Assembly: GCF_002929375.1 (NCBI RefSeq)
Contig: NZ_PJIP01000001.1
Location: 372,001-436,000 of the forward strand
Source of the DNA: Arthrobacter sp. DWC3
GTDB lineage: Bacteria > Actinomycetota > Actinomycetes > Actinomycetales > Micrococcaceae
Direction: 5' to 3'
Length of the DNA stretch: 64,000 nucleotides
In this document: in pieces, positions 18,367 through 28,656 of the stretch
Layout of the letters: every line of letters begins with the position of its first letter
Numbering within the stretch: position 1 is the first letter of the stretch
Position numbers and translations under genes: made by a program
Notes under the pieces: model-generated
The model's input: the letters and a program-made list of their open reading frames with translations, nothing else
The model's database searches: none
Told to the model about the DNA's origin: nothing

Positions 18367-19076
18367 GCCGCTTCACGCCCGACGTCGAGGCCGCCATCGC
18401 CGCGGTCCGCCAGGACGTCGCCTCCCTGCACGCCGAACTCGTGCGCTACGGGCTGGTGGTCTGGACCGGCGGTAACGTCTCCGGCCGCGTGCCCGGTGCG
18501 GACCTCTTCGTCATCAAACCCTCGGGGGTCGGTTACGACGACCTCACGCCGGAGAACCAGATCCTCTGCGACCTCGACGGCACGGTCATCGAGGGCACCC
18601 CCGGCTCGGAGCGTTCCCCGTCGAGCGACACCGCGGCCCACGCCTACGTCTACCGGCACATGCCCCACGTGGGCGGCGTGGTGCACACGCACTCCACCTA
18701 CGCGGTGGCCTGGGCCGCGCGCGGCGAACCGATCCCGTGCGTCGTCACGGCCATGGCGGACGAGTTCGGCGGCGAGATCCCCGTCGGTCCGTTCGCGGTC
18801 ATCGGCGACGACTCGATCGGCCGCGGCATCGTGGACACCCTCACCGGCCACCGCTCGCGCGGCGTGCTCATGAAGAACCACGGGCCCTTCACCATCGGCC
18901 GGGACGCGAAGGACGCCGTCAAGGCCGCCGTCATGCTCGAGGACGTGGCCCGCACAGTCCACATCTCCCGGCAGCTCGGCGCCCCCGCGCCCATCGAGCC
19001 CGACCACATCGACTCCCTTTTCGACCGCTACCAGAACGTGTACGGTCAGTCATCGACCCCAGGAGCCCCTGCATGA
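18363..19076 (+). CDS. araD: L-ribulose-5-phosphate 4-epimerase
   Basis: Converts L-ribulose 5-phosphate to D-xylulose 5-phosphate, feeding the pentose phosphate pathway. The 237 residues contain the class II aldolase/epimerase motifs: [21 protein letters not shown], the zinc histidines in VVHTHSTYA, and [11 protein letters not shown]. The ATG overlaps the araB stop, and its own stop overlaps the araA start, so translation is coupled through all three enzymes. Confidence 0.95.
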   Translation: MSRFTPDVEAAIAAVRQDVASLHAELVRYGLVVWTGGNVSGRVPGADLFVIKPSGVGYDDLTPENQILCDLDGTVIEGTPGSERSPSSDTAAHAYVYRHMPHVGGVVHTHSTYAVAWAARGEPIPCVVTAMADEFGGEIPVGPFAVIGDDSIGRGIVDTLTGHRSRGVLMKNHGPFTIGRDAKDAVKAAVMLEDVARTVHISRQLGAPAPIEPDHIDSLFDRYQNVYGQSSTPGAPA

Positions 19077-20587
19077 GCCCCCTCAGCACCACCCTCGATG
19101 CCTACGAAGTCTGGTTCCTCACCGGCAGCCAGGACCTCTACGGCGAGGAGACCCTGCAGCAGGTCGCGGAGCAGTCCCAGGAGATCGTGCGGATGCTCGG
19201 CGACGCCGGCCTGCCCGTGAAGGTGGTCTGGAAGCCGACGCTCAAGGACTCCGCCTCGATCCGCCGGACGGCGCTCGAGGTCAACGCCGCGGACAACGCG
19301 ATCGGCGTCATCGCCTGGATGCACACGTTCAGCCCCGCGAAGATGTGGATCGCGGGCCTCGACGCACTCCGGAAGCCGCTGCTGCACCTGCACACCCAGA
19401 TCAACGTGGCCCTGCCGTGGGGCGAGATCGACTTCGACTTCATGAACCTCAACCAGGCCGCCCACGGCGACCGCGAGTTCGGGTACATCCAGTCGCGCCT
19501 CGGCGTGCCCCGCAAGACCGTCGTGGGGCACGTCTCCAGCCCCGACGTCTGCGCGAAGGTGGCCACCTGGCAGCGGGCCGCCGCCGGCTGGGCCGCCGTC
19601 CACGAGCTGAAGGTCGCCCGCTTCGGCGACAACATGCGCAACGTCGCCGTGACCGAGGGCGACAAGACGGAGGCCGAGCTGCGCTTCGGCGTCTCGATCA
19701 ACACCTGGGGCGTGAACGACCTCGTGGCCGCCGTCGACGCCCAGGCCGACGCCGATGTCGACGCCCTCGTGGCCGAGTACGAGGAGACCTACGACGTCGC
19801 CCCGGAGCTCCGCCGCGGCGGCGAGCGCCACGAGTCGCTGCGCTACGGTGCGCGCCAGGAGCTCGGACTGCTGTCCTTCCTCGAGGACGGCGGGTTCGGC
19901 GCCTTCACCACCAACTTCGAGGATCTCGGCGCGCTCCGGCAGCTGCCCGGCCTCGCCGTGCAGCGGCTCATGGCCCGAGGCTACGGGTTCGGTGCGGAGG
20001 GCGACTGGAAGACCGCCGTCCTGGTGCGGGCCGCGAAGGTCATGGGTGCGGGACTGCCCGGCGGTGCATCCCTCATGGAGGACTACACGTACCACCTGGT
20101 GCCGGGGGAGGAGAAGATCCTCGGGGCGCACATGCTCGAGATCTGCCCCACCCTGACCACCTCGAAGCCCTCCCTCGAGGTGCACCCGCTCGGGATCGGC
20201 GGCAAGGAGGACCCCGTGCGCCTCGTGTTCGACACGGACGCCGGCGCCGGCGTCGTCGTCGCGATGTCCGACATGCGGGACCGCTTCCGCCTCACGGCCA
20301 ACGCCGTCGAGATCGTCCCGCCGGACGCCCCGCTGCCCCACCTGCCGGTCGCGCGCGCCGTGTGGAAGCCGGAGCCCAGCCTCGAGACGTCCGCAGCAGC
20401 CTGGCTCAGTGCCGGCGCCGCGCACCACACCGTCCTCACCACCGCCGTGAGCCTCGACGTCTTCGAGGACTTCGCGGACATCGCCGAGGTCGAACTGCTC
20501 CGGATCGACGCCGACACGAAGCTGCGGGACTTCCAGCGCGAACTGCGCTGGAACGCGGCCTACTACCGGCTCGCCCAGAGACTGTAA
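19073..20587 (+). CDS. araA: L-arabinose isomerase
   Basis: Isomerises L-arabinose to L-ribulose, the first catabolic step. The 504 residues match the family. Seen in order are [19 protein letters not shown] at the N-terminus, [38 protein letters not shown], and the metal-site region around [15 protein letters not shown] and [18 protein letters not shown]. The ATG is used because it overlaps the araD stop and has AGGAG upstream; a much longer open frame that runs back into araD is spurious. Confidence 0.96.
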   Translation: MSPLSTTLDAYEVWFLTGSQDLYGEETLQQVAEQSQEIVRMLGDAGLPVKVVWKPTLKDSASIRRTALEVNAADNAIGVIAWMHTFSPAKMWIAGLDALRKPLLHLHTQINVALPWGEIDFDFMNLNQAAHGDREFGYIQSRLGVPRKTVVGHVSSPDVCAKVATWQRAAAGWAAVHELKVARFGDNMRNVAVTEGDKTEAELRFGVSINTWGVNDLVAAVDAQADADVDALVAEYEETYDVAPELRRGGERHESLRYGARQELGLLSFLEDGGFGAFTTNFEDLGALRQLPGLAVQRLMARGYGFGAEGDWKTAVLVRAAKVMGAGLPGGASLMEDYTYHLVPGEEKILGAHMLEICPTLTTSKPSLEVHPLGIGGKEDPVRLVFDTDAGAGVVVAMSDMRDRFRLTANAVEIVPPDAPLPHLPVARAVWKPEPSLETSAAAWLSAGAAHHTVLTTAVSLDVFEDFADIAEVELLRIDADTKLRDFQRELRWNAAYYRLAQRL

Positions 20588-20643
20588 GCCCACTCCCGAA
20601 AGCCGGCACCGCTGCCGGAAACCACTCACAAGAAAGTTCCACC

Positions 20644-21759
20644 ATGAATCGGAAATACCTGGCCGGCATCGCGGCCGCCAGCATCCTGACCCTCAGCCTC
20701 ACCGCCTGCGGTGGCAGCAGGGGCGGCGGCGACGCCGCTGCCGAGGGCGGATCCAACGAGGGCGCCAAGATCGGCGTGGCCATGCCGACGCAGCAGTCCG
20801 AGCGCTGGATCGCCGACGGCGAGAACGTCAAGAGCCAGCTCGAGGACCTCGGCTACGAGGTGGACCTCCAGTACGCGAATGACGACATCCCCACGCAGGT
20901 CTCCCAGATCGAGAACATGATCAACGGCGGAGTGAAGGCCCTCGTCATCGCCTCGATCGACGGCACCACCCTCACGAGCGTCCTCGACCAGGCCGAGTCG
21001 CAGGACATCCCGGTCATCGCCTACGACCGCCTCATCAACGAGTCCGGCACGGTGGACTACTACACCACCTTCGACAACGAGGAGGTCGGCGTCCAGCAGG
21101 CCACCTCGCTGCTGACGGGCCTCGGCGTCCTCGACGCCGAGGGCAAGGAGACCGGCGCGGCCGGTCCGTTCGACGTCGAACTCTTCGCCGGCAGCCCCGA
21201 CGACAACAACGCCACGTTCTTCTGGAACGGCGCCATGAAGACCCTGCAGCCCTACCTCGACAGCGGCGTGCTCCGCGTACCCAGCGGCCAGACCGACTTC
21301 GAGCAGGCCGCCATCCTCCGCTGGCTGCCCGACACGGCCCAGGACCGCATGGAGGACCTGCTCACCGTCGGCGGCGGCGAGCGACTCGAAGGCGTGCTCT
21401 CCCCGTACGACGGCCTGTCGATCGGCATCATCTCCGCGCTGACCTCGGGCGGCTACGCCACCGACGACCTGCCCGTGGTCACGGGCCAGGACGCCGAGGT
21501 GGGCTCGGTGAAGTCGATCATCGCGGGCGAGCAGTACTCCACGATCTTCAAGGACGTCCGCGAGCTCGGCAAGCAGGCCGTCACCATGGTCGATGCCCTG
21601 ATGAAGGGCGAGGAGCCCGAGGTGAACGACACCGAGACGTACGACAACGGCGTGAAGGTGGTCCCCTCCTACCTGCTCGAGTCCGAGATCGTCACGGCGG
21701 ACAACTACGAGGCCTCGCTCGTCGAGACCGGCTACTACACCGAGGACGACCTCAAGTAG
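20644..21759 (+). CDS. Sugar ABC transporter substrate-binding lipoprotein (ChvE/XylF type)
   Basis: Captures the sugar outside the membrane and delivers it to the permease. The 371 residues begin with a lipoprotein signal peptide ending LSLTACGGS, then a Gly/Asp linker and the type 1 periplasmic-binding fold ([45 protein letters not shown]). The AraBDA context points to L-arabinose, but ChvE-like proteins can bind several sugars. A 17-bp hairpin follows, of the kind that protects binding-protein mRNA. Confidence 0.93.
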   Translation: MNRKYLAGIAAASILTLSLTACGGSRGGGDAAAEGGSNEGAKIGVAMPTQQSERWIADGENVKSQLEDLGYEVDLQYANDDIPTQVSQIENMINGGVKALVIASIDGTTLTSVLDQAESQDIPVIAYDRLINESGTVDYYTTFDNEEVGVQQATSLLTGLGVLDAEGKETGAAGPFDVELFAGSPDDNNATFFWNGAMKTLQPYLDSGVLRVPSGQTDFEQAAILRWLPDTAQDRMEDLLTVGGGERLEGVLSPYDGLSIGIISALTSGGYATDDLPVVTGQDAEVGSVKSIIAGEQYSTIFKDVRELGKQAVTMVDALMKGEEPEVNDTETYDNGVKVVPSYLLESEIVTADNYEASLVETGYYTEDDLK

Positions 21760-21780
21760 CCGTCCCGCTGTCCCTCTGAC

Positions 21781-21819
21781 GCCTGTGGCTCCGGACCGTC
21801 CTGGTCCGGAGCCACAGGC
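21781..21819 (+). terminator. Intercistronic hairpin between binding protein and ATPase genes
   Basis: A perfect 17-bp stem (21781-21797 with 21803-21819) around a 5-base loop, about 50 bases before the ATPase ATG. No T-run follows. In binding-protein operons such hairpins act as partial terminators or 3' stabilisers, which raise the binding protein above the membrane components; that role is inferred here. Confidence 0.7.
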
Positions 21820-21871
21820 GCCCTCGCCCGGCGGTCGCCGGGATTTCCACTCGAGTAAGCGAGGCCTGACC

Positions 21872-23401
21872 ATGGCGGAGAACATCCTCCGGATGCGCCG
21901 CATCACCAAGACCTTCCCAGGCGTGAAGGCACTGCAGGACGTCAATCTCGACGTCGAGCGTGGAGAAGTCCACGCGATCTGCGGGGAGAACGGGGCCGGG
22001 AAATCGACCCTCATGAAGGTGTTGTCCGGGGTCTACCCGCACGGCACGTACGACGGCGACATCGAGTTCGAGGACTCCGTCGCGGAGTTCAAGGACATCC
22101 GCGACAGCGAACGCGACGGGATCGTCATCATCCACCAGGAACTGGCCCTCTCGCCGTTCCTGTCCGTCGCGGAGAACATCTTCCTCGGCAACGAACGCGA
22201 GAAGCGTGGCTTCATCAACTGGAACGAGACCAACGTGGAGGCCGCGAAGCTCCTGCGCCGCGTGGGGCTCGACCTCAACCCGGTGGTCCGGGCCGGCGAC
22301 ATCGGCGTGGGCAAGCAGCAGCTCGTGGAGATCGCGAAGGCGCTGTCCAAGAACGTCAAGCTGCTGATCCTCGACGAACCCACCGCGGCCCTGAACGACG
22401 AGGATTCCGCGCACCTCCTCGGGCTCGTCAAGGGCCTCCGGGCCGAGGGCATCACCTGCATCATCATCAGCCACAAGCTCAACGAGATCCGGGCCATCGC
22501 GGATTCCGTGACCATCCTCCGGGACGGGCGCACCATCGAGACGCTCAGCCTGCACGACGGCTCCGTGACGGAGGAGCGCATCATCCGGGGCATGGTGGGA
22601 CGCGACATGGAGAGCCGCTACCCCGAGCGCACGCCCTCCATCGGCGAGGAGGTGCTGCGGGTCGAGGACTGGACCGTGCACCACCCGCAGGAGAGCTCCC
22701 GCGTGGTCGTCGACGCGGCGAACCTCAACGTCCGCGCGGGCGAGGTGGTCGGCATCGCGGGTCTCATGGGCGCCGGGCGGACCGAGCTCGCCATGAGCAT
22801 CTTCGGACGCAGCTACGGCTCGCACATCACGGGCACCCTCTACAAGAACGGGTCACCGATCACCACGCGCACCGTCGGCGAGGCCATCGGGCACGGGATC
22901 GCGTACGCCACGGAGGACCGCAAGCGCTACGGCCTCAACCTGATCGACGACATCAAGCGCAACGTCTCCGGCGCCGCCCTCGGCAAGCTCTCCAGGCGCG
23001 GCTGGGTGGACGGCGGACGGGAAGCCGTCGTCGCCGGCGACTACCGCAGGTCCATGAACATCAAGGCACCCTCCGTCACGGCGATCACCGGGAAACTCTC
23101 CGGCGGCAACCAGCAGAAGGTGGTGCTGTCCAAGTGGATGTTCTCGGACCCCGACGTCCTGATCCTCGACGAGCCCACCCGCGGGATCGACGTCGGCGCC
23201 AAGTACGAGATCTACACGATCATCAACCGCCTGGCCGGTGAGGGGAAGGCCGTGATCGTCATCTCCTCCGAGCTCCCCGAGCTCCTCGGCATCTGCGACC
23301 GCATCTACACCCTCGCCGAGGGCCGCATCACCGCCGAAGTGCCCATCGGGCAGGCCACCCCGGAACTCCTCATGCAGTACATGACCAAGGAAAAGGACTG
23401 A
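21872..23401 (+). CDS. mmsA: Sugar ABC transporter ATP-binding protein (MmsA/GguA type)
   Basis: Double-domain ATPase of 509 residues for the arabinose/multiple-sugar importer. The first domain has Walker [10 protein letters not shown] near residue 40, Q-loop [14 protein letters not shown], degenerate signature [15 protein letters not shown] and Walker [13 protein letters not shown]. The second has the family's diverged Walker A ([10 protein letters not shown]), signature [15 protein letters not shown] and [19 protein letters not shown]. The frame opens earlier, but the ATG at 21872 begins the conserved domain. It resembles the first gene of the window, a paralogue serving another sugar. Confidence 0.93.
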   Translation: MAENILRMRRITKTFPGVKALQDVNLDVERGEVHAICGENGAGKSTLMKVLSGVYPHGTYDGDIEFEDSVAEFKDIRDSERDGIVIIHQELALSPFLSVAENIFLGNEREKRGFINWNETNVEAAKLLRRVGLDLNPVVRAGDIGVGKQQLVEIAKALSKNVKLLILDEPTAALNDEDSAHLLGLVKGLRAEGITCIIISHKLNEIRAIADSVTILRDGRTIETLSLHDGSVTEERIIRGMVGRDMESRYPERTPSIGEEVLRVEDWTVHHPQESSRVVVDAANLNVRAGEVVGIAGLMGAGRTELAMSIFGRSYGSHITGTLYKNGSPITTRTVGEAIGHGIAYATEDRKRYGLNLIDDIKRNVSGAALGKLSRRGWVDGGREAVVAGDYRRSMNIKAPSVTAITGKLSGGNQQKVVLSKWMFSDPDVLILDEPTRGIDVGAKYEIYTIINRLAGEGKAVIVISSELPELLGICDRIYTLAEGRITAEVPIGQATPELLMQYMTKEKD

Positions 23402-23405
23402 TTCC

Positions 23406-24641
23406 ATGGCAACCACCGTCAAGGATCCCCACGTGACGACGACGCCCCCCGGCGTCAAGGACGGATTCTCCTTCCTCACCAGCAGGCTGCGGCAGATCGG
23501 CATCTTCGTCGCCCTCCTCGTGATCGTCACCCTGTTCCAGGTGCTGACCGGCGGCGCCCTGCTGATGCCGGACAACGTCTCGAACATCATCGTCCAGAAC
23601 AGCTACATCCTCCTCCTGGCCATCGGCATGGTCATGATCATCGTCGCCGGGCACATCGACCTGTCGGTCGGCTCCGTGGCAGCCTTCGTGGGCGCCATGT
23701 CCGGCATCATGATCCAGGACTGGGGCCTGCCCTGGTGGGCGGCCTTCGTCGGCTCGCTGCTCATCGGCGGGCTCGTGGGTGCGTGGCAGGGCTTCTGGGT
23801 GGCCTACGTGGGCATCCCGGCGTTCATCGTCACCCTCGCGGGCATGCTCGTGTTCCGCGGCCTCACGCAGATCGTGCTCGAGAACCAGCGCATCACCGGC
23901 TTCCCCGAGGAGTACCGCCAGCTCGGCGGCGGCTTCCTCTTCCCGGGGCTGTTCCCGCCGGAGACCAACCTCCTGGACTGGACCACCGTGGGACTCGGCG
24001 TCATCGCCGTCGCGCTCCTGATCATCACCCAGCTGCGCGGGCGCGCCACGCGTGCCCGCCTCAAGCTGGAGGACGAGCCGAAGGCCTGGTTCTACACCAA
24101 GCTCGGATTCATCGTTGCGGTCATCCTCGGCGTGACGTACCTGCTCGCAGGGTCCCGCAGCGGCACGCCGATCGTGCTCGTGGTCCTCGGCGTGCTGATC
24201 GTCGCCTACAGCCTGGTCATGAGCAACAGCGTGTTCGGCCGCCACATCTACGCCGTCGGCGGCAACCTCCAGGCCGCGCAGCTGTCCGGTATCAACACGA
24301 AGCGCATCGACTTCATGCTGTTCGTCAACATGGGTGTCCTCGCGGCGCTGGCGGGACTCATCTTCACGGGCCGCCTCAACTCGGCCGGCCCGGGGGCGGG
24401 CAACCTGTTCGAGCTCGACGCCATCGCGGCCGCGTTCATCGGCGGCGCGGCGGTGACGGGCGGCGTGGGCACCGTGATCGGTGCCATCACCGGCGGCCTC
24501 ATCATGGGCGTGCTCAACAACGGCATGTCCCTGCTCGGCGTGGGCATCGACGTGCAGCAGTTCATCAAGGGCATGGTGCTCCTGCTCGCGGTCGGGTTCG
24601 ACGTCTTCAACAAGCGCCGCGCCTCGAACGCCCTGAAGTAG
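23406..24641 (+). CDS. mmsB: Sugar ABC transporter permease (MmsB/GguB type)
   Basis: Membrane component of 411 residues, longer than RbsC-type permeases because of an insertion near residues 165-220, the feature of the MmsB/GguB group. The hallmark AGHIDLSVGSVAAFVG lies near residue 83 and GGNLQAAQLSGINTKR near 285. It starts 4 bases after the ATPase stop. The operon ends at a strong terminator about 80 bases downstream. Confidence 0.93.
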   Translation: MATTVKDPHVTTTPPGVKDGFSFLTSRLRQIGIFVALLVIVTLFQVLTGGALLMPDNVSNIIVQNSYILLLAIGMVMIIVAGHIDLSVGSVAAFVGAMSGIMIQDWGLPWWAAFVGSLLIGGLVGAWQGFWVAYVGIPAFIVTLAGMLVFRGLTQIVLENQRITGFPEEYRQLGGGFLFPGLFPPETNLLDWTTVGLGVIAVALLIITQLRGRATRARLKLEDEPKAWFYTKLGFIVAVILGVTYLLAGSRSGTPIVLVVLGVLIVAYSLVMSNSVFGRHIYAVGGNLQAAQLSGINTKRIDFMLFVNMGVLAALAGLIFTGRLNSAGPGAGNLFELDAIAAAFIGGAAVTGGVGTVIGAITGGLIMGVLNNGMSLLGVGIDVQQFIKGMVLLLAVGFDVFNKRRASNALK

Positions 24642-24719
24642 GCCCCGGGAGGACGCCGCAAGAAATTCCGGCGGCGGCGTAACTTCTGCGTCCCTCCTGT
24701 CGATTACCCAGATGTAAGC

Positions 24720-24764
24720 GCCGCACCGAGGCCTATCCCCCAACGGGCCTCGGTGCGGCCTTTT
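24720..24764 (+). terminator. Intrinsic terminator of the ara operon
   Basis: A 14-bp stem (GCCGCACCGAGGCC with its complement at 24746-24759) around a 12-base loop, followed by CTTTTCG. It is the clearest rho-independent terminator in the window. Confidence 0.85.
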
Positions 24765-24853
24765 CGTGTCGCAGTGCAGGTGCATCCCGCGGCAGCGCGG
24801 TGGAGGCCAACGGTTACGATGGTCACGCCGCCCGCTCGAGCAAGGAAGACACC

Positions 24854-25408
24854 GTGGTCCCACCGCTGCCTGATGATGCGCTCGACCGCGCGCAGGCCGG
24901 CGAACCCGCGGCGTTCTCCCTGATCTACCAGGCGCTGAGTCCGAGCGTACTGGGCTATTTCGCGGGCCGGGGATCGGACGACCCGGAAGCGCTCACCCAG
25001 GACGTCTTCCTCACCGTCTTCTCGAAGCTCGACTCCGTCTCCGGCGGGCTGCGGGGGCTGCGCACCTTCACCTTCTCGGTGGCGCACGCCCGGCACGTGG
25101 ACGAGGTGCGGAGGAAGGTGCGGGCGCCGGCCCTCGTGGGCTACGAGGCCGACGGCGACACGCGCACCGTCGAGTCGGCCGAGACGGTGGCCCTCGGGAA
25201 CCTCGATGCCGGAGGGACCACGGGCATGCTGGCACAGCTCAACGCCGAGCAGCGCGACGTGCTCCTGCTGCGCATCGTGGCCGAACTGCCGATCGAGCAG
25301 GTCGCGGAGATCCTCGGCAGGTCCGCAGGATCGGTCAAGCAGCTGCAGCGGCGGGGACTGCTCAAGCTGAAGGAACTCGTACACCCCAACGAATCGGACG
25401 CACAATGA
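24854..25408 (+). CDS. RNA polymerase sigma factor, sigma-70/ECF family
   Basis: A 184-residue alternative sigma factor. Region 2 spans about residues 10-75 (QAGEPAAFSLIYQALSPSVL, DVFLTVFSKL) and region 4 about 120-175 (LNAEQRDVLLLRIVAELPIEQVAEILGRSAGSVKQLQ). The GTG at 24854 is preferred to one at 24800: an AAGGAAG site precedes it and a TTACGAT -10-like box lies between the two. The next gene overlaps by ATGA and encodes a membrane protein likely to be its partner. Confidence 0.88.
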   Translation: MVPPLPDDALDRAQAGEPAAFSLIYQALSPSVLGYFAGRGSDDPEALTQDVFLTVFSKLDSVSGGLRGLRTFTFSVAHARHVDEVRRKVRAPALVGYEADGDTRTVESAETVALGNLDAGGTTGMLAQLNAEQRDVLLLRIVAELPIEQVAEILGRSAGSVKQLQRRGLLKLKELVHPNESDAQ

Positions 25409-26712
25409 CTGGACGCGAAACGCCGTCACCGGACCCCGTGCCGCACCTCCTCGAGGAGGCCGGCATCGCCGGGGACCCGGCACTCGTCCACGCCGTCCGG
25501 AGCATCGCCGCGCTCGGCGACCGCCCCGCGCCGGACGCCTCCGCCGAACTCGCGCAGCTCATGGCCGACGGTGGCAGTGCGCCCAGGAGCCGCCGGAACA
25601 AGCGCCGCATCACCTTCATCGGCGGAGCCCTCGCGGTGTCGATGGGCGCGGGGATGTCCGGGGTCGCGGCAGGGACGCTGCACTTCCGCGACGGGTTCGA
25701 CGACGCCGTCGTCTCCATCACCCGCTTCACCGTCCGTAACGACGCCGACCGGGCAGAGCCCGCCCCGGGACCGCTCGCCGACGGGGCGAAAGGGCACGCT
25801 CCCGCCGCCTCGGGGGTGCCCGCTCCGGCCACGGCGCCGCCCGCTCCGGCGCCGGCCGCGCGCGTGGACGCGAGTGCTTCCCCGGGGTCGGCTCCGGCTC
25901 CCGTGTCGTCCGGCGCGGACGTCGCCCCCGCTGCCCCCACGGTGCCTCCCGCTGCGCCTGCGGCCCGGGCTCCGGTGCTCCCGGTTGCCCCCGCGGTCGG
26001 TGCGCCGGGTGTGCCGCAGCCGCGTCCCATCCCGGTCCCCGTGACGCCCGGAGCGGGCGTGGCGCCCGGCGCGACCGGGCCCGATCGGGCGACGACCGGT
26101 CAGGGTGGGACGGGGCAGCGTGTTCCCGGGCAGACGAACCCCGGTCGACCCACACCGATCCGGCCTGCCCAGGACAGGTCCGTTCCGGTCGGGGCCGGCC
26201 AGGACGGGCCCGGGCAGGATCGACCGGGTGCGGTCAGGCCCGGCCGGGGGCAGGAGGGAAGCGTACCGACGGAGAGCACCGGGACCGATCCCGACACCGT
26301 GCCCGGCGACGCACCGGCGCCTGCCGACTACCGGATCTCCTGGCTGCGTGCGCCGGCGAGTCCCGTCGACGCCTCGTTCTTCCTCGACGCCCCGATCGCC
26401 CTGGACGCCGAGTGGTTCGCGCTGTTCGTTGCCGATGGGGTCTCCGACGCGGAGTATCCGGCCCCGGAACCTCCCGTCGAGCCGGTCCTGGATGCCCCCC
26501 TGCCCGACGACGCCGCGCCGGAGCTTCCCGTCGAGTCGGCCCCGGACGAGCCTTTCACGGCACCCGCTGCGGAGGAGCTCCCGACGGCACCCGCCGCGGA
26601 GGAGCCTCCGCCGGGGTCGACAGATGACGTGCCCGTGCCCGGTGACACCCCTCCGGCGGCGACGGACCCGGCAGATCCCGTCGCCGTGCCGTCGCACCAG
26701 CACCCCCGCTGA
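25405..26712 (+). CDS. Membrane protein with Pro/Ala-rich outer region, putative anti-sigma factor
   Basis: Probable membrane-tethered regulator of the overlapping sigma gene; this is inferred from position and topology. Of 435 residues, about 1-65 form a cytosolic helical part (HLLEEAGIAGDPALVHAVRS, SAELAQLMADGG). A basic RSRRNKRR patch and one transmembrane helix follow near 66-90 (ITFIGGALAVSMGAGMSGVA). The rest, some 340 residues, is outside and is very rich in Pro, Ala, Gly, Glu and Asp with repeated EELPTAPAAEE-type units. No zinc-binding anti-sigma HXXXCXXC motif is visible. Confidence 0.68.
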   Translation: MTGRETPSPDPVPHLLEEAGIAGDPALVHAVRSIAALGDRPAPDASAELAQLMADGGSAPRSRRNKRRITFIGGALAVSMGAGMSGVAAGTLHFRDGFDDAVVSITRFTVRNDADRAEPAPGPLADGAKGHAPAASGVPAPATAPPAPAPAARVDASASPGSAPAPVSSGADVAPAAPTVPPAAPAARAPVLPVAPAVGAPGVPQPRPIPVPVTPGAGVAPGATGPDRATTGQGGTGQRVPGQTNPGRPTPIRPAQDRSVPVGAGQDGPGQDRPGAVRPGRGQEGSVPTESTGTDPDTVPGDAPAPADYRISWLRAPASPVDASFFLDAPIALDAEWFALFVADGVSDAEYPAPEPPVEPVLDAPLPDDAAPELPVESAPDEPFTAPAAEELPTAPAAEEPPPGSTDDVPVPGDTPPAATDPADPVAVPSHQHPR

Positions 26713-26779
26713 GGCCGGTCCCGGGCCTTCGTTCCCGGCGTCGGACCCCGAACAGTGGGATCGACGAGCCGCCGGCGCT

Positions 26780-27280
26780 CTACGAGGTGATCTGCCGCTT
26801 CGAGGAGATCACGCCGGTGTTGAACCCGGCGAGGTTGAGCCCTCCGTGGAAGCGCGCGTGCTCGATCTTGATGCAGCGGTCCATCACCACGTTCACACCG
26901 GCCGCCTCCGCGTCCCGGGCGACGTCCTCGTGCCACGAGCCGAGCTGCAACCACAGCGTCTTCGCGCCGACGGCGAGGGTCTCGTCCAGGACGGAGGGCA
27001 GATCGTCGTGCTTGCGGAACACGTCGACGACGTCGGGCACCTCGGGCAGGTCCTTCAGGGACGCGTAGGCCGGCTGCCCCAGGATCTCCTTCGCCACAGG
27101 GTTCACGAAGTACAGGCGGTAGGGCGAGGAGGACTGCAGGTACGTGGCGACGAAGTACGAGGCCCGCGAGGGCTTGTCCGACGCCCCGACGATCGCCACC
27201 GACCGTGCGTTCCTCAGCAGGGCCAGGCGTTCGGGCGCCGAAGGCCCCTCCCAGGTGCGCGTTGCCGTCGTCCCGCTCAT
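26780..27280 (-). CDS. CoA-binding domain protein (YccU-like)
   Basis: A single Rossmann-type CoA-binding domain of 166 residues, function not settled. Seen are SVAIVGASDKPSRASYFVATYL (nucleotide-binding loop), LGQPAYASLKDLPEVPDVVDVF and AVGAKTLWLQLGSWHED with a VNVVMDRCIKIEH end. The start overlaps the metY stop by ATGA, making it third in the SAM-riboswitch operon sfnG-metY. A paralogue of the same family lies at 38048, next to the second riboswitch operon; both keep the WLQLG and VVMD-x-C motifs. Confidence 0.9.
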   Translation of the reverse strand: MSGTTATRTWEGPSAPERLALLRNARSVAIVGASDKPSRASYFVATYLQSSSPYRLYFVNPVAKEILGQPAYASLKDLPEVPDVVDVFRKHDDLPSVLDETLAVGAKTLWLQLGSWHEDVARDAEAAGVNVVMDRCIKIEHARFHGGLNLAGFNTGVISSKRQITS

Positions 27281-28656
27281 GCTCCCACTCCCACTGCCCG
27301 CGTTGCCGATTCGTCGTCGTCGTTCTGCCCGGCGGCCTCCTGCGGGAGGTCCTCGAACGATGCGTCCGAGGCGTTCGCCGCGATGTCGAGCGCCTGGTCG
27401 AGGTCCCACAGGATGTCGTCGAGGTCCTCGAGCCCCACCGAGATGCGCACCAGGTCCTCGGGGACCCCGGCGGCGGCGAGCTGTTCGGTCGACAGCTGCT
27501 GGTGCGTCGTCGAGCCGGGGTGGATCACGAGCGTGCGCGCGTCGCCCACGTTCGCGAGGTGCGAGGCGAGCTGCAGCGACTCGATGAACTTCTGGCCGGC
27601 CTTGCGCCCGCCCCTGACGCCGAAGCTGAACACCGACCCTGGGCCCTGCGGCAGGTAGGTCTTCGCGCGTTCGTGGTGCACGTGCGTGGGGAGCCCGGCG
27701 TAGTTCACGTACTCCACGCGGGGATCGGCCTGCAGCCATTCCGCCACGGCCTGCGCGTTCTCGAGGTGCTCGTCGAGGCGCTGGGCGAGGGTCTCCACGC
27801 CCTGCAGGAGCTGGAAGGCCGACGACGGCGAGAGCGACGGGCCGATGTCGCGCAGCTGCTCGGTCCGCAGCTTGGTCAGGAACCCGTATTCGCCGAAGTT
27901 CGCCCACCACTGGATGTTGCCGTAGGAGGGTACCGGTTCGGTCATCATGGGGAACTTGCCGTTGCCCCAGTCGAACCGGCCGCTCTCCACGATCACGCCG
28001 CCCAGCGTGGTGCCGTGGCCGCCGATGAACTTGGTGGCGGAGTGGATCACGATGTCCGCGCCGTGCTCGATGGGCCGCACGAGGTAGGGCGTGCTGAGGG
28101 TGGAGTCGACGATGAACGGCACGCCGGCGTCGTGCGCCACCTTCGCCAGCCCTGCGAGGTCCGCGATCTCCCCGGAGGGGTTCGCGATGACCTCCGCGTA
28201 CACGGCCTTGGTGTTCTCCCGGATGGCTGCCGCGTAGTCCGCCGGATCGGTGCCGGGCACGAAGGTGGTCTCGATGCCGAAGCGCCGCAGCGTGACGTCG
28301 AGCTGCGTGACCGTCCCGCCGTAGAGCTGCGAGGCGGCGACGATGTGGTCGCCCGCCTGGCACAGCGCCGCGAAGGTGATGAACTCGGCACTCATGCCCG
28401 ACGCCGTCGCCACCGCGCCGATGCCGCCCTCGAGGGAGGCGATGCGCTCCTCGAACGCCGCGACGGTGGGGTTGCCGATGCGCGAGTAGATGTTGCCGTA
28501 CTTCTGCAGCGCGAAGAGGTTGGCGGCGTCGTTGGTGTCCTTGAACACGAACGACGTCGTCTGGTAGATCGGCACGGCACGCGCGCCGTGCGTGGCGTCG
28601 GGGGTGCCGCCGGCGTGCAGGGCACGCGTGCGGAAGCCGAAGGAACGTTCTGCCAT
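27277..28656 (-). CDS. metY: O-acetylhomoserine aminocarboxypropyltransferase (O-acetylhomoserine sulfhydrylase)
   Basis: PLP enzyme that joins O-acetylhomoserine and sulfide into homocysteine and releases acetate. Its 459 residues fit the MetY subgroup of Cys/Met metabolism enzymes, longer than MetB/MetC. The PLP lysine sits in IVIHSATKFIGGHG near residue 205, with PIYQTTSFVFKD near the N-terminus and the substrate-binding VRISVGLEDLDDI near the C-terminus. It lies between sfnG (1-base overlap) and a CoA-binding gene, so it shares the SAM-I riboswitch at 29831-29932. Confidence 0.95.
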   Translation of the reverse strand: MAERSFGFRTRALHAGGTPDATHGARAVPIYQTTSFVFKDTNDAANLFALQKYGNIYSRIGNPTVAAFEERIASLEGGIGAVATASGMSAEFITFAALCQAGDHIVAASQLYGGTVTQLDVTLRRFGIETTFVPGTDPADYAAAIRENTKAVYAEVIANPSGEIADLAGLAKVAHDAGVPFIVDSTLSTPYLVRPIEHGADIVIHSATKFIGGHGTTLGGVIVESGRFDWGNGKFPMMTEPVPSYGNIQWWANFGEYGFLTKLRTEQLRDIGPSLSPSSAFQLLQGVETLAQRLDEHLENAQAVAEWLQADPRVEYVNYAGLPTHVHHERAKTYLPQGPGSVFSFGVRGGRKAGQKFIESLQLASHLANVGDARTLVIHPGSTTHQQLSTEQLAAAGVPEDLVRISVGLEDLDDILWDLDQALDIAANASDASFEDLPQEAAGQNDDDESATRAVGVGA

